Below, one piece after another: positions 46,817 to 55,893 of a stretch of 64,000 nt of DNA. Positions within the stretch are counted from its first letter, which is position 1; each line of letters starts with the position of its first letter. The notes beneath the pieces were generated by a model. The model saw only the letters and a program-made list of their open reading frames with translations. It was not told the DNA's origin and made no database searches. The position numbers were made by a program, and so were the translations under genes. The DNA is taken from the NCBI RefSeq assembly GCF_021283545.2, contig NZ_CP128540.1, positions 4,127,501-4,191,500 of the forward strand. Direction: 5' to 3'. The stretch is from Pseudomonas alloputida. Its GTDB lineage: Bacteria; Pseudomonadota; Gammaproteobacteria; Pseudomonadales; Pseudomonadaceae.

Positions 46817-48352
46817 ATGCGCTCTCTTACCCTCCATCTGAAAGTCCTGATCACCGTGCTGGTGCTATTGGGCGTGGCGGTCACGGCTTATCAGATCTTC
46901 GTGCTCGGCATCCCGGTGACCGAGGATGAAACCGACGACCTGTGGAACATCGACGCCAAGGTCGAGTTCGTGGCCAGCAGCAAGGACCCGGTCAAGGTGC
47001 AGATGTTCGTGCCACCGCTGAACCGCGACTACGTCAGCCTCAACGAGAGCTTCATCTCCAACAACTACGGGGTCAGCATCAACCGTGCCGACGGCAACCG
47101 CAAGGTTACCTGGTCGGCACGTCGCGCCAGTGGCAACCAGACCCTCTACTACCGCCTGGTACTGACCAAGCGCTACAGCAACGAGAAGACCAAGGTCAAA
47201 GGCCCGACCTTCCGTGACAGCCTGGCCGTCGAAGGCCCCGAGAAGATCGCCGCTGAAGCCCTGATGGCGCCTATACGTCAGCACTCGGCCGACGTCGAGA
47301 CCTTCGTCAGCGAGACCATCAAGCGGGTCAACAACCTCAACGACGACAACGTCAAGCTGCTGCTGGCCGGCGACACTTCGGCAATGAAGAAGGCCCAGGT
47401 CATCGACCTGCTGCTGTCGATCGCCCACGTGCCGATGGAAAAGGTGCACACCATCCGCCTGCTGGCCGACACCCCGCAAACCCCGGAGCTGTGGCTGCGC
47501 AGCTTCAACGGCGACGACTGGCTGTACTTCAACCCGGACACCGGTGAGCAAGGCCTGCCGAGCGACCGCCTGCTGTGGTGGACCGGTGACGACAACCTGA
47601 TCACCGTCGATGGCGGCAAGAAGGCCACCGTCACCTTCAGCATGAACAACAGCGAGATGAACGCCATCCGCCTGGCCAAGCTGACCGACGAGAACACCGA
47701 CGCCGACTTCCTCGAATACTCGCTGTACGGCCTGCCACTGCAAACCCAGCAAACCTTCATGATCATGGTCATGATCCCGATCGGCGTGCTGGTGATCCTG
47801 GTGCTGCGCAACCTGATCGGCATCCAGGCCCTGGGCACATTCACCCCGGTGCTGATCGCCCTGGCGTTCCGCGAAACCCAGCTGGGCTTCGGTATCATGC
47901 TGTTCACGGTGATCACAGCACTGGGCCTGTCGCTGCGCTCGTACCTGGAACACCTCAAGCTGCAGATGCTGCCACGCCTGTCGGTGGTATTGACCTTCGT
48001 CGTGGTGCTGATTGCCGCCATCAGCCTGTTCAGCCACAAGCTGGGCCTTGAACGCGGGCTGTCGGTAGCGCTGTTCCCGATGGTGATCCTGACCATGACC
48101 ATCGAACGCCTGTCGATCACCTGGGAGGAGCGTGGTGGCGGCCATGCCATGAAAGTGGCCATCGGCACCCTGTTCGCCGCCTCCCTGGCACACCTGCTGA
48201 TGATGGTGCCGGAGCTGGTGTACTTCGTGTTCACCTTCCCGGCGGTGCTGCTGATCCTGGTGGGCTTCATGCTGGCGATGGGCCGTTATCGCGGCTACCG
48301 CCTGACCGAGCTCGTGCGCTTCAAGGCTTTCCTGAACAAGGCAGACACCTGA
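46817..48352 (+). CDS. Inactive transglutaminase-like membrane protein (fused to C-terminal membrane helices)
   Basis: A 511-aa inner-membrane protein. One N-terminal helix (~8-30) is followed by a ~290-residue periplasmic region containing a transglutaminase-like domain that lacks the Cys-His-Asp set. About six helices occupy residues ~310-500 (MIMVMIPIGVLVILVLRNLI, MLFTVITALGLSL). This domain order is the known 'inactive transglutaminase plus 7TM' family found next to ATP-grasp ligases. It starts 5 bases after the protease gene, and its stop overlaps the next start. Confidence 0.85.
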   Translation: MRSLTLHLKVLITVLVLLGVAVTAYQIFVLGIPVTEDETDDLWNIDAKVEFVASSKDPVKVQMFVPPLNRDYVSLNESFISNNYGVSINRADGNRKVTWSARRASGNQTLYYRLVLTKRYSNEKTKVKGPTFRDSLAVEGPEKIAAEALMAPIRQHSADVETFVSETIKRVNNLNDDNVKLLLAGDTSAMKKAQVIDLLLSIAHVPMEKVHTIRLLADTPQTPELWLRSFNGDDWLYFNPDTGEQGLPSDRLLWWTGDDNLITVDGGKKATVTFSMNNSEMNAIRLAKLTDENTDADFLEYSLYGLPLQTQQTFMIMVMIPIGVLVILVLRNLIGIQALGTFTPVLIALAFRETQLGFGIMLFTVITALGLSLRSYLEHLKLQMLPRLSVVLTFVVVLIAAISLFSHKLGLERGLSVALFPMVILTMTIERLSITWEERGGGHAMKVAIGTLFAASLAHLLMMVPELVYFVFTFPAVLLILVGFMLAMGRYRGYRLTELVRFKAFLNKADT

Positions 48353-49332
48353 TGTTTGGCCTCATCAAGACGTGGAAAGCCCTGGAGGCCCGGGGCATCA
48401 TGGGGATCAACCGGCGTAACGCGGACTATGTGCTGAAGTACAACAAGCGCAACCTGTACCCGATCGTCGACGACAAGATCATCACCAAGGAGCGCGCACT
48501 GGCGGCCGGCATCCATGTGCCGGAAATGTACGGCATCATCGAGACCGAAAAAGAGATCGAGAAGCTCGACCAGATCATCGGCGGTCGCAGCGATTTCGTC
48601 ATCAAGCCGGCGCAAGGCGCCGGCGGTGACGGCATCCTGGTAATCGCCGACCGCTTCGAGGATCGCTACCGCACAGTGTCGGGCAAGATCATCAGCCATG
48701 AGGAAATCGAGCACCAGATTTCCAGCATCCTCACTGGGCTGTACTCCCTCGGCGGGCACCGCGACCGCGCGCTGATCGAGTACCGCGTGACCCCGGACCA
48801 GATATTCAAGAGCATCAGCTACGAAGGTGTACCGGACATCCGCATCATCGTGCTGATGGGCTACCCGGTAATGGCCATGCTGCGCCTGCCGACCCGCCAG
48901 TCCGGCGGCAAGGCCAACCTGCACCAGGGCGCCATCGGTGTGGGTGTCGACCTGGCCACCGGCGTGACCCTGCGCGGCACCTGGCTGAACAACATCATCA
49001 GCAAGCACCCGGACACCACCAACGCGGTGGACGGCGTACAACTGCCGAACTGGGACGGTTTCATGAAGCTGGCCGCTGGCTGCTATGAACTGTGCGGCCT
49101 GGGCTATATCGGCGTGGACATGGTGCTTGACCAGGACAAGGGCCCGCTGATTCTGGAGCTCAACGCCCGCCCGGGGCTGAACATCCAGATTGCCAACGAC
49201 TGCGGCCTGACTCAGCGCACCCATGCCATCGAGGCGCACATCGAAGCACTGGCCAAGGAGGGTGTGACCGAAGACGCCGAGCAGCGGGTACGGGTAGCAC
49301 AGGGTCTGTTCGGGCATGTGCCCAACCGCTGA
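48352..49332 (+). CDS. Alpha-L-glutamate ligase-like (RimK-type ATP-grasp) enzyme
   Basis: A 326-aa cytosolic ATP-grasp ligase. Nucleotide-binding blocks are FVIKPAQGAGGDGILVI and ALIEYRVTP; the metal-binding end is PLILELNARPGLNIQIAN. Family relatives join amino acids to a carboxylate using ATP. The start A is the last base of the preceding TGA (TGATG), so the genes are translationally coupled. The substrate in this conserved operon remains unresolved as far as I know. Confidence 0.87.
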   Translation: MFGLIKTWKALEARGIMGINRRNADYVLKYNKRNLYPIVDDKIITKERALAAGIHVPEMYGIIETEKEIEKLDQIIGGRSDFVIKPAQGAGGDGILVIADRFEDRYRTVSGKIISHEEIEHQISSILTGLYSLGGHRDRALIEYRVTPDQIFKSISYEGVPDIRIIVLMGYPVMAMLRLPTRQSGGKANLHQGAIGVGVDLATGVTLRGTWLNNIISKHPDTTNAVDGVQLPNWDGFMKLAAGCYELCGLGYIGVDMVLDQDKGPLILELNARPGLNIQIANDCGLTQRTHAIEAHIEALAKEGVTEDAEQRVRVAQGLFGHVPNR

Positions 49333-49352
49333 AATACAGGGGCTGCCTTGCA

Positions 49353-49446
49353 GCCCATTCGCAGCACAAGGTTGCTCTTGCAAGCACTGCAGTTGATTCA
49401 AGCGCTTCGCTCGACCTGCAGGAACTGCCTTGTGCTGCGTATGGGC
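49353..49446. repeat. REP-like inverted pair ('CCTTGTGCTGCG' type)
   Basis: GCCCATTCGCAGCACAAGG (49353-49371) is mirrored at 49428-49446 with one mismatch. It lies between the ATP-grasp gene and pabB, both on the plus strand, and can fold after the first transcript ends. Confidence 0.8.
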
Positions 49447-49540
49447 CAAACACAATGTTGAATGTCGTACCCAGCGCTAGGCGCTTTTCCTGCACAGGTC
49501 TACAATCGCCCTCCTCGCTTTTACATCGCCGTCCATACTG

Positions 49541-50881
49541 ATGCCGACCTGCACGCTACACCCCCTGCCCTACCAGCCCGACCCTGCCGCCTATTTCGCC
49601 CACCTGCGCCAGGCCCCCGGTGCGATCCTGCTCGACAGCGCTCGCCCCGGCGCCGAACGCGGGCGTTTCGACCTGCTCAGCGCCTGGCCGCTGCAACAAC
49701 TGCAGGCGCAGCCCGATGAAGATGGCCGCGTCTTCCTCCAGCGCCTGCGCGCTGGCCTGGCACAACTGGGCCACGCCGACTTGCCCAACGGTGTAGAGCT
49801 GCCCTTCGCCGGGGGCCTGATCGGCTACCTGAGCTACGACTTCGGCCGCCGCCTGGAACACCTGCCAAGCCTGGCCGTGGACGACCTGGGCCTGCCAGAC
49901 GCACAACTGGGCCTGTATGCCTGGGCACTGGTCAGCGATCACTTGCTCGGCACCAGCCAGCTGGTGTTCCACCCTAGCCTGGCCGGCGACGAGCGCGAAC
50001 GCCTGATCAGCCTGTTCCAGGACACCAGCGCCACCACCGGCGACTTCCGGCTGCTCGCGCCGATGGCCGGTGACCTGGAGCCGGAGCAATACAAAACCGC
50101 TTTCGACCAGGTACAACGCTACATCCAGGCCGGTGACTGCTACCAGATCAACCTCACCCAACGCTTTCGCGCACCCTGCCAAGGCGATCCATGGCGGGCC
50201 TACCAGGCCCTGCGCCAGGCCTGCCCGACCCCCTTCTCCGGCTACCAGCAACTGGCCGACGGCAGTACCCTGCTGAGCTTTTCGCCCGAGCGCTTCATCC
50301 GCGTCAGCCAGGGCCAGGTGGAAACCCGGCCGATCAAGGGCACCCGCCCACGCGCCAGTGACCCGGCGCAAGACCAGCGTAATGCCCAGGAGCTGCTGCA
50401 CAGCCCGAAGGACCGCTCGGAAAACCTGATGATCGTCGACCTGCTGCGCAACGACCTGGGGCGCACGTGCGAGATTGGCTCAGTGAAGGTACCGGAACTG
50501 TTCAGCCTGGAGAGTTACCCCAACGTGCACCATCTGGTCAGCAGCATCACCGGCCAGCTGGCCAGCGACAAGGATGCGCTGGACCTGATCGGCGACAGCT
50601 TCCCTGGCGGCTCGATCACCGGCGCACCGAAGATCCGCGCCATGCAGATCATCGACGAACTGGAGCCCGCGCGCCGCGCGCTGTACTGCGGCTCGCTGCT
50701 GTATGTGGATGTGCGCGGCGAAATGGACAGTTCGATCGCCATTCGCAGCTTGCTGATCAAAGATGGCCAGGTCAGTTGCTGGGGCGGCGGCGCGGTGGTA
50801 GCCGACTCGCAGTGGCAGGCCGAGTATGAAGAGTCGATCGCCAAAGTGCGGGTGCTGATGCAGACCCTGCAGGGCTTGTGA
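49541..50881 (+). CDS. pabB: Aminodeoxychorismate synthase component I
   Basis: A 446-aa chorismate-binding enzyme that makes 4-amino-4-deoxychorismate for folate synthesis with the PabA glutaminase. The catalytic lysine K266 is in [11 protein letters not shown], which distinguishes PabB from anthranilate synthase. Further signatures are [25 protein letters not shown] and [14 protein letters not shown]. The N-terminal tryptophan-pocket region ([16 protein letters not shown]) is present. cysH follows 80 bases downstream. Confidence 0.95.
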   Translation: MPTCTLHPLPYQPDPAAYFAHLRQAPGAILLDSARPGAERGRFDLLSAWPLQQLQAQPDEDGRVFLQRLRAGLAQLGHADLPNGVELPFAGGLIGYLSYDFGRRLEHLPSLAVDDLGLPDAQLGLYAWALVSDHLLGTSQLVFHPSLAGDERERLISLFQDTSATTGDFRLLAPMAGDLEPEQYKTAFDQVQRYIQAGDCYQINLTQRFRAPCQGDPWRAYQALRQACPTPFSGYQQLADGSTLLSFSPERFIRVSQGQVETRPIKGTRPRASDPAQDQRNAQELLHSPKDRSENLMIVDLLRNDLGRTCEIGSVKVPELFSLESYPNVHHLVSSITGQLASDKDALDLIGDSFPGGSITGAPKIRAMQIIDELEPARRALYCGSLLYVDVRGEMDSSIAIRSLLIKDGQVSCWGGGAVVADSQWQAEYEESIAKVRVLMQTLQGL

Positions 50882-50961
50882 GCCCATCTAGACCACGATT
50901 TTTTTGTTACCATCCCCCTACTACGAGCGCACAGCGCCACAGCCAAGATGGAAACCGCCTG

Positions 50962-51696
50962 ATGAGCCAACCCTTCGACGTCGCCGCCCTGGCCGCGACC
51001 TATGCCAACAAGTCCCCGCAGGACATCCTCAAGCTTGCCTTCGAGCACTTCGGTGATGACCTGTGGATCTCCTTCAGCGGCGCCGAGGATGTGGTGCTGG
51101 TCGACATGGCCTGGAAGCTGAACAAGCAGGTAAAGGTATTCAGCCTCGACACTGGGCGCCTGCACCCGGAGACCTACCGGTTCATCGACCAGGTACGCGA
51201 ACAGTACAACCTGCCCATCGAGATCCTCAGCCCCGACCGCGCCAAGCTCGACCCGTTCGTCAAGGAAAAGGGCCTGTTCAGCTTCTACAAGGACGGCCAT
51301 GGCGAGTGCTGCGGCATTCGCAAGATCGAGCCGCTGCGACGCAAGCTGGCCACCGTCAGCGCCTGGGCCACCGGCCAGCGCCGCGACCAAAGCCCGGGCA
51401 CCCGCAGCCAGGTGGCGGCACTGGAAATCGACAGCGCCTTTTCCACGCCTGAGCGCACGCTGTACAAGTTCAACCCACTGGCGCAGATGAGCAGTGAAGA
51501 GGTATGGGGTTATATCCGCATGCTCGAGCTGCCGTACAACAGCCTGCACGAGCGTGGCTTCATCAGCATTGGCTGCGAGCCATGCACCCGCCCGGTGCTG
51601 CCAAACCAGCATGAGCGTGAAGGGCGCTGGTGGTGGGAAGAGTCGACGCAGAAGGAATGCGGGTTGCATGCGGGCAACCTGATCAGCAAGGCTTGA
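50962..51696 (+). CDS. cysH: Adenylylsulfate (APS) reductase of assimilatory sulfate reduction
   Basis: A 244-aa thiol-dependent reductase yielding sulfite. The nucleotide-binding SFSGAED and [11 protein letters not shown] are present. Cysteines C116-C117 and C205-x-x-C208 form the [4Fe-4S] set that marks APS-specific rather than PAPS-specific enzymes. The catalytic cysteine is C233 in KECGLH. ATG 50962 is chosen; upstream codons are not homologous. The regulator cysB lies just beyond, convergent. Confidence 0.94.
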   Translation: MSQPFDVAALAATYANKSPQDILKLAFEHFGDDLWISFSGAEDVVLVDMAWKLNKQVKVFSLDTGRLHPETYRFIDQVREQYNLPIEILSPDRAKLDPFVKEKGLFSFYKDGHGECCGIRKIEPLRRKLATVSAWATGQRRDQSPGTRSQVAALEIDSAFSTPERTLYKFNPLAQMSSEEVWGYIRMLELPYNSLHERGFISIGCEPCTRPVLPNQHEREGRWWWEESTQKECGLHAGNLISKA

Positions 51697-51710
51697 GATA
51701 GCTAGGGCGG

Positions 51711-51799
51711 CCTGTAGGAGCGGGTTTACCCGCGAAGAAGACACCGCGGTGGATGGCACGGGCTTCGCCCGTGTTCGCGGGCAAGCCCGCTCCCACAGG
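51711..51799. repeat. REP inverted pair with an inner hairpin between cysH and cysB
   Basis: CCTGTAGGAGCGGGTTTACC at 51711-51730 is mirrored imperfectly by 51774-51799, and a small perfect hairpin CACGGGCTTCGCCCGTG lies between at 51757-51773. The site separates convergent genes. Confidence 0.85.
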
Positions 51800-51865
51800 G
51801 ATCGCGCCAGCTTTTAGACATTGAGCAAGGGCCGTTACTCCCACAGCGGCCCCATCACCCCCGAA

Positions 51866-52900
<1,035 letters not shown>

Positions 52901-52968
52901 TTAGTGGTTCTGGAAATAAATCTAGAACTATTTTGTTACATGCCCGCGGAAATGGACTGCACCTATCT

Positions 52969-53466
52969 TCACGTTTTCCTACGCCCCAGATGCTGCGCCA
53001 AGGGCACCATGTACACCGGCACCGGCGACAGCTGCAGCAGCCGCACCGCCGTGCGCCCCAGCGGTACATCCACCCCGGCACCGGCACTGTGGCTACCAAA
53101 TATCAACAGGTCGACGCTTAGCCGCTGGGCCTGGTCGAGAATCACCTGCGCCGGGTCGCCCTGCCGCACACGCACGGCCTTGATCACCGCCAGGTCAGCC
53201 TCTTCGCCCAACTCGTCGCGAAAGTTTTCCAGTACACGCTGCTCTATGTTCGCCATCACCGTGTTCACCCCCTGGCTGTGCAATTGATCGAGCGTCTGCT
53301 CATCGAGGTAGCTTTGCAGGAGGGATTCGGCGAACTGGCCCATCGGCTCGACCGCGTGGATCACATACAACTCGGCACCGAACGTGCGCGCCAGGGCCAG
53401 CGCATGTTGCATCACGAAAGGGGCGTAGACACCGAGGTCGGTGGCGTACAGCATGGAGCGGATCAT
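52969..53466 (-). CDS. Universal stress protein (UspA family)
   Basis: A 165-aa cytosolic protein with the Usp fold. RSMLYATDLGVYAPFVMQHALALA begins the domain, and the ATP-binding pattern G-x2-G-x9-G(S/T) appears as GSHSAGAGVDVPLGRTAVRLL. GAGGAGG gives an excellent ribosome binding site for ATG 53466. It lies between cysB (same strand, 128 bases downstream) and a hairpin. Confidence 0.88.
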   Translation of the reverse strand: MIRSMLYATDLGVYAPFVMQHALALARTFGAELYVIHAVEPMGQFAESLLQSYLDEQTLDQLHSQGVNTVMANIEQRVLENFRDELGEEADLAVIKAVRVRQGDPAQVILDQAQRLSVDLLIFGSHSAGAGVDVPLGRTAVRLLQLSPVPVYMVPLAQHLGRRKT

Positions 53467-53509
53467 TCGACCTCCTCGACTGCCGCAGCGGCAGAGCAAG
53501 CTTCAGCTT

Positions 53510-53551
53510 AGCAGCGCGCCGGACGCTCGCTTTGCCGTCCGGCGCGCTGCT
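53510..53551. terminator. Strong 16-bp hairpin downstream of the ketopantoate-reductase-like gene
   Basis: Arms 53510-53525 and 53536-53551 (AGCAGCGCGCCGGACG and complement) are perfect with a 10-base loop. No T-run follows on either strand, so it may act as an mRNA stabiliser or Rho-assisted terminator for the minus-strand gene ending at 53591. Confidence 0.55.
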
Positions 53552-53590
53552 GCCGTGGGCTGGAGGGCCCCGCCGAAGCCTCGGCCACCC

Positions 53591-54538
53591 TCAGGCCGGC
53601 CGGTCGCTGCAGTCGATGAAACTCAGCGCTTGGTACAGCATTTCAGTGCGCGGCATGCTGCAGCCTGCCGCCCGTGCGCGTGCCAGCGGCTCGGCGTAAA
53701 TGGCCTCCAGCTCCAACGGGCGTTTGTGGACATGGTCGTGATACATGCTCGGCCAGTAGTCGGGCATGCGCTCGGTCACCTGGAACAAGTGCTCGGCATA
53801 GCCCGCGGGCAGTACATGGCCACAGGCTGCCGCCCCCTGCACCACCTCGGCCATCAAGGCCTGTATCAGCTCGCGACTATTGCTGTCGGCCATCAGTGGC
53901 GAAGTGCTGGCCCCCAGCAGCACCGACAGCCCGTTGTAAGGCACGTTCCACACCAGCTTCTGCCAGCGCGCCAAGGCCAGGTTCGGCATGGCCTGCGAGT
54001 CGATCCCCGCAGCCTGGAACAACCCGGCGCCTTCATTCACCAGCGCGACACCGCAATCGGAGGCCGGCCCACTGTGATACCCCAGGTTGACCGCCCCCAG
54101 CGCCTGGTGGCGGATTACACCTGGAGCCAGGCGGTTGACGCAGATGAAGCACAGGCCGCCGAGCAGGTGCATGTCGCTGCGCAAGGCCGGACGCAACTGC
54201 TCCTCGACACCCAGGCCGTTCTGCAACAGCACCACCTTGGCGCCGGGCGCAGCAGCCTGGACGATCAACGGTGCCAACTGCTCGTTGCTGGTGGCCTTGG
54301 CCCCGATCAGGAGCCAGTCACAGGGCGGCATGTCAGCGGCACTGACGTAAGCCTGCACCCGCATGTGCAGTGCGCCATGCACGGCACTGTCCAGGCTCAG
54401 CCCGCGCTCACAAACGGCCTGGTACTCGCTGCGCAACAGAAAATGCACATCGAAACCGGCCCGGGCCAGCATCAACCCATAAAAGCCGCCGATGGCGCCA
54501 CTGCCGATGATGCCGATGCGAGGGGGGTGCGAATGCAT
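53591..54538 (-). CDS. Ketopantoate reductase family protein (PanE-like)
   Basis: A 315-aa NADP-dependent reductase. The Rossmann glycine motif is GIIGSGAIGGFYG near the N-terminus. The middle AKATSNEQLAP and LLQNGLGVEEQL, and the C-terminal WQKLVWNVPYNGLSVLLG, are typical of PanE/ApbA proteins. These reduce 2-dehydropantoate for pantothenate synthesis, but many paralogues act on other 2-keto acids, so the symbol is withheld. GGAG precedes ATG 54538. Confidence 0.87.
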   Translation of the reverse strand: MHSHPPRIGIIGSGAIGGFYGLMLARAGFDVHFLLRSEYQAVCERGLSLDSAVHGALHMRVQAYVSAADMPPCDWLLIGAKATSNEQLAPLIVQAAAPGAKVVLLQNGLGVEEQLRPALRSDMHLLGGLCFICVNRLAPGVIRHQALGAVNLGYHSGPASDCGVALVNEGAGLFQAAGIDSQAMPNLALARWQKLVWNVPYNGLSVLLGASTSPLMADSNSRELIQALMAEVVQGAAACGHVLPAGYAEHLFQVTERMPDYWPSMYHDHVHKRPLELEAIYAEPLARARAAGCSMPRTEMLYQALSFIDCSDRPA

Positions 54539-54770
54539 GCCAATCTCCAGGTAAAGGGTCAGCACTCTTTTTACACAGGTTACGTCGCGCTGGGCAGCCC
54601 ATTAGCGCGCAACACCCTCGCTCAGGTAAAAACCCCACAATGACTGGGTTCAGCCCATTGTCGTGCCATCTGTAACGCGCTAAGGTTCGGCTCCCCGCTG
54701 CGATTATTCTTGCTGCTGGGCCGCACGGGGATAGTTGGCGGCCGGCACCCGTGACCTGACGAGTAACACG

Positions 54771-55847
54771 ATGGCTGATTTACCGATCGATGACTTGAAC
54801 GTTGCCTCCAACGAGACCCTGATCACCCCTGATCAGCTCAAGAAGGAAATCCCCCTCAGCGCCAAGGCCCTGCAGACCGTGACTGCCGGCCGTGAAGTGG
54901 TGCGCAATATTCTCGACGGCAAGGACCATCGCCTGTTCGTCGTGGTCGGCCCTTGCTCCATCCACGACATCAAGGCAGCCCACGAATACGCCGAGCGCCT
55001 GAAAGTGCTGGCCGAAGAAGTGTCCGATACGCTGTACCTGGTCATGCGCGTGTACTTCGAAAAGCCGCGCACCACCGTCGGCTGGAAAGGCCTGATCAAC
55101 GATCCGTACCTGGATGACTCGTTCAAGATCCAGGACGGCCTGCACATCGGCCGCAAGTTGCTGCTGGACCTGGCCGAAATGGGCCTGCCGACCGCCACCG
55201 AAGCGCTCGACCCGATTTCGCCGCAGTACCTGCAAGACCTGATCAGCTGGTCGGCCATCGGTGCCCGCACCACCGAATCGCAAACACACCGCGAGATGGC
55301 CTCGGGCCTGTCCTCGGCGGTGGGTTTCAAGAACGGTACCGATGGCGGCCTGACCGTTGCCATCAATGCCCTGCAGTCGGTGTCCAAGCCGCACCGCTTC
55401 CTGGGCATCAACCAGGAAGGCGGCGTGTCGATCGTCACCACCAAGGGCAACCCATACGGCCACGTGGTACTGCGCGGCGGCAATGGCAAGCCGAACTACG
55501 ACTCGGTCAGCGTCGCCCTGTGCGAACAGGACCTGGCCAAGGCCAAGATCAAGGCCAACATCATGGTCGACTGCAGCCATGCCAACTCCAACAAGGACCC
55601 GGCCCTGCAACCGCTGGTGATGGAGAACGTCGCCAACCAGATTCTCGAAGGCAACCAGTCGATCATCGGCCTGATGGTCGAAAGCCACCTGAACTGGGGC
55701 TGTCAGTCCATTCCGAAAAACCTGGACGATTTGCAGTATGGCGTGTCGATCACGGACGCCTGCATCGACTGGTCGGCTACCGAGAAAACCCTGCGCAGCA
55801 TGCATGCCAAGCTCAAGGATGTGCTGCCGCAGCGTAAGCGCGGCTGA
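54771..55847 (+). CDS. aroF: 3-deoxy-7-phosphoheptulonate (DAHP) synthase, AroF/AroG type
   Basis: A 358-aa class I DAHP synthase, the first enzyme of the shikimate pathway, condensing phosphoenolpyruvate with erythrose 4-phosphate. It is highly similar to E. coli AroF: VVVGPCSIHD (metal cysteine), MRVYFEKPRTTVGWKGLIND, GARTTESQTHREMASGLS and IMVDCSHANSNKD. Feedback specificity (Tyr, Phe or Trp) cannot be read safely from the sequence. A perfect terminator follows, then the group II intron. Confidence 0.93.
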   Translation: MADLPIDDLNVASNETLITPDQLKKEIPLSAKALQTVTAGREVVRNILDGKDHRLFVVVGPCSIHDIKAAHEYAERLKVLAEEVSDTLYLVMRVYFEKPRTTVGWKGLINDPYLDDSFKIQDGLHIGRKLLLDLAEMGLPTATEALDPISPQYLQDLISWSAIGARTTESQTHREMASGLSSAVGFKNGTDGGLTVAINALQSVSKPHRFLGINQEGGVSIVTTKGNPYGHVVLRGGNGKPNYDSVSVALCEQDLAKAKIKANIMVDCSHANSNKDPALQPLVMENVANQILEGNQSIIGLMVESHLNWGCQSIPKNLDDLQYGVSITDACIDWSATEKTLRSMHAKLKDVLPQRKRG

Positions 55848-55861
55848 ACATTGCGGGAATG

Positions 55862-55890
55862 AAAAACGCCGGGCACTGCCCGGCGTTTTT
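55862..55890 (+). terminator. Rho-independent terminator of aroF
   Basis: A 12-bp stem AAAAACGCCGGG with its complement CCCGGCGTTTTT closes a 5-base loop and runs into T6. The group II intron begins about 3 bases after it. Confidence 0.93.
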
Positions 55891-55893
55891 TGT

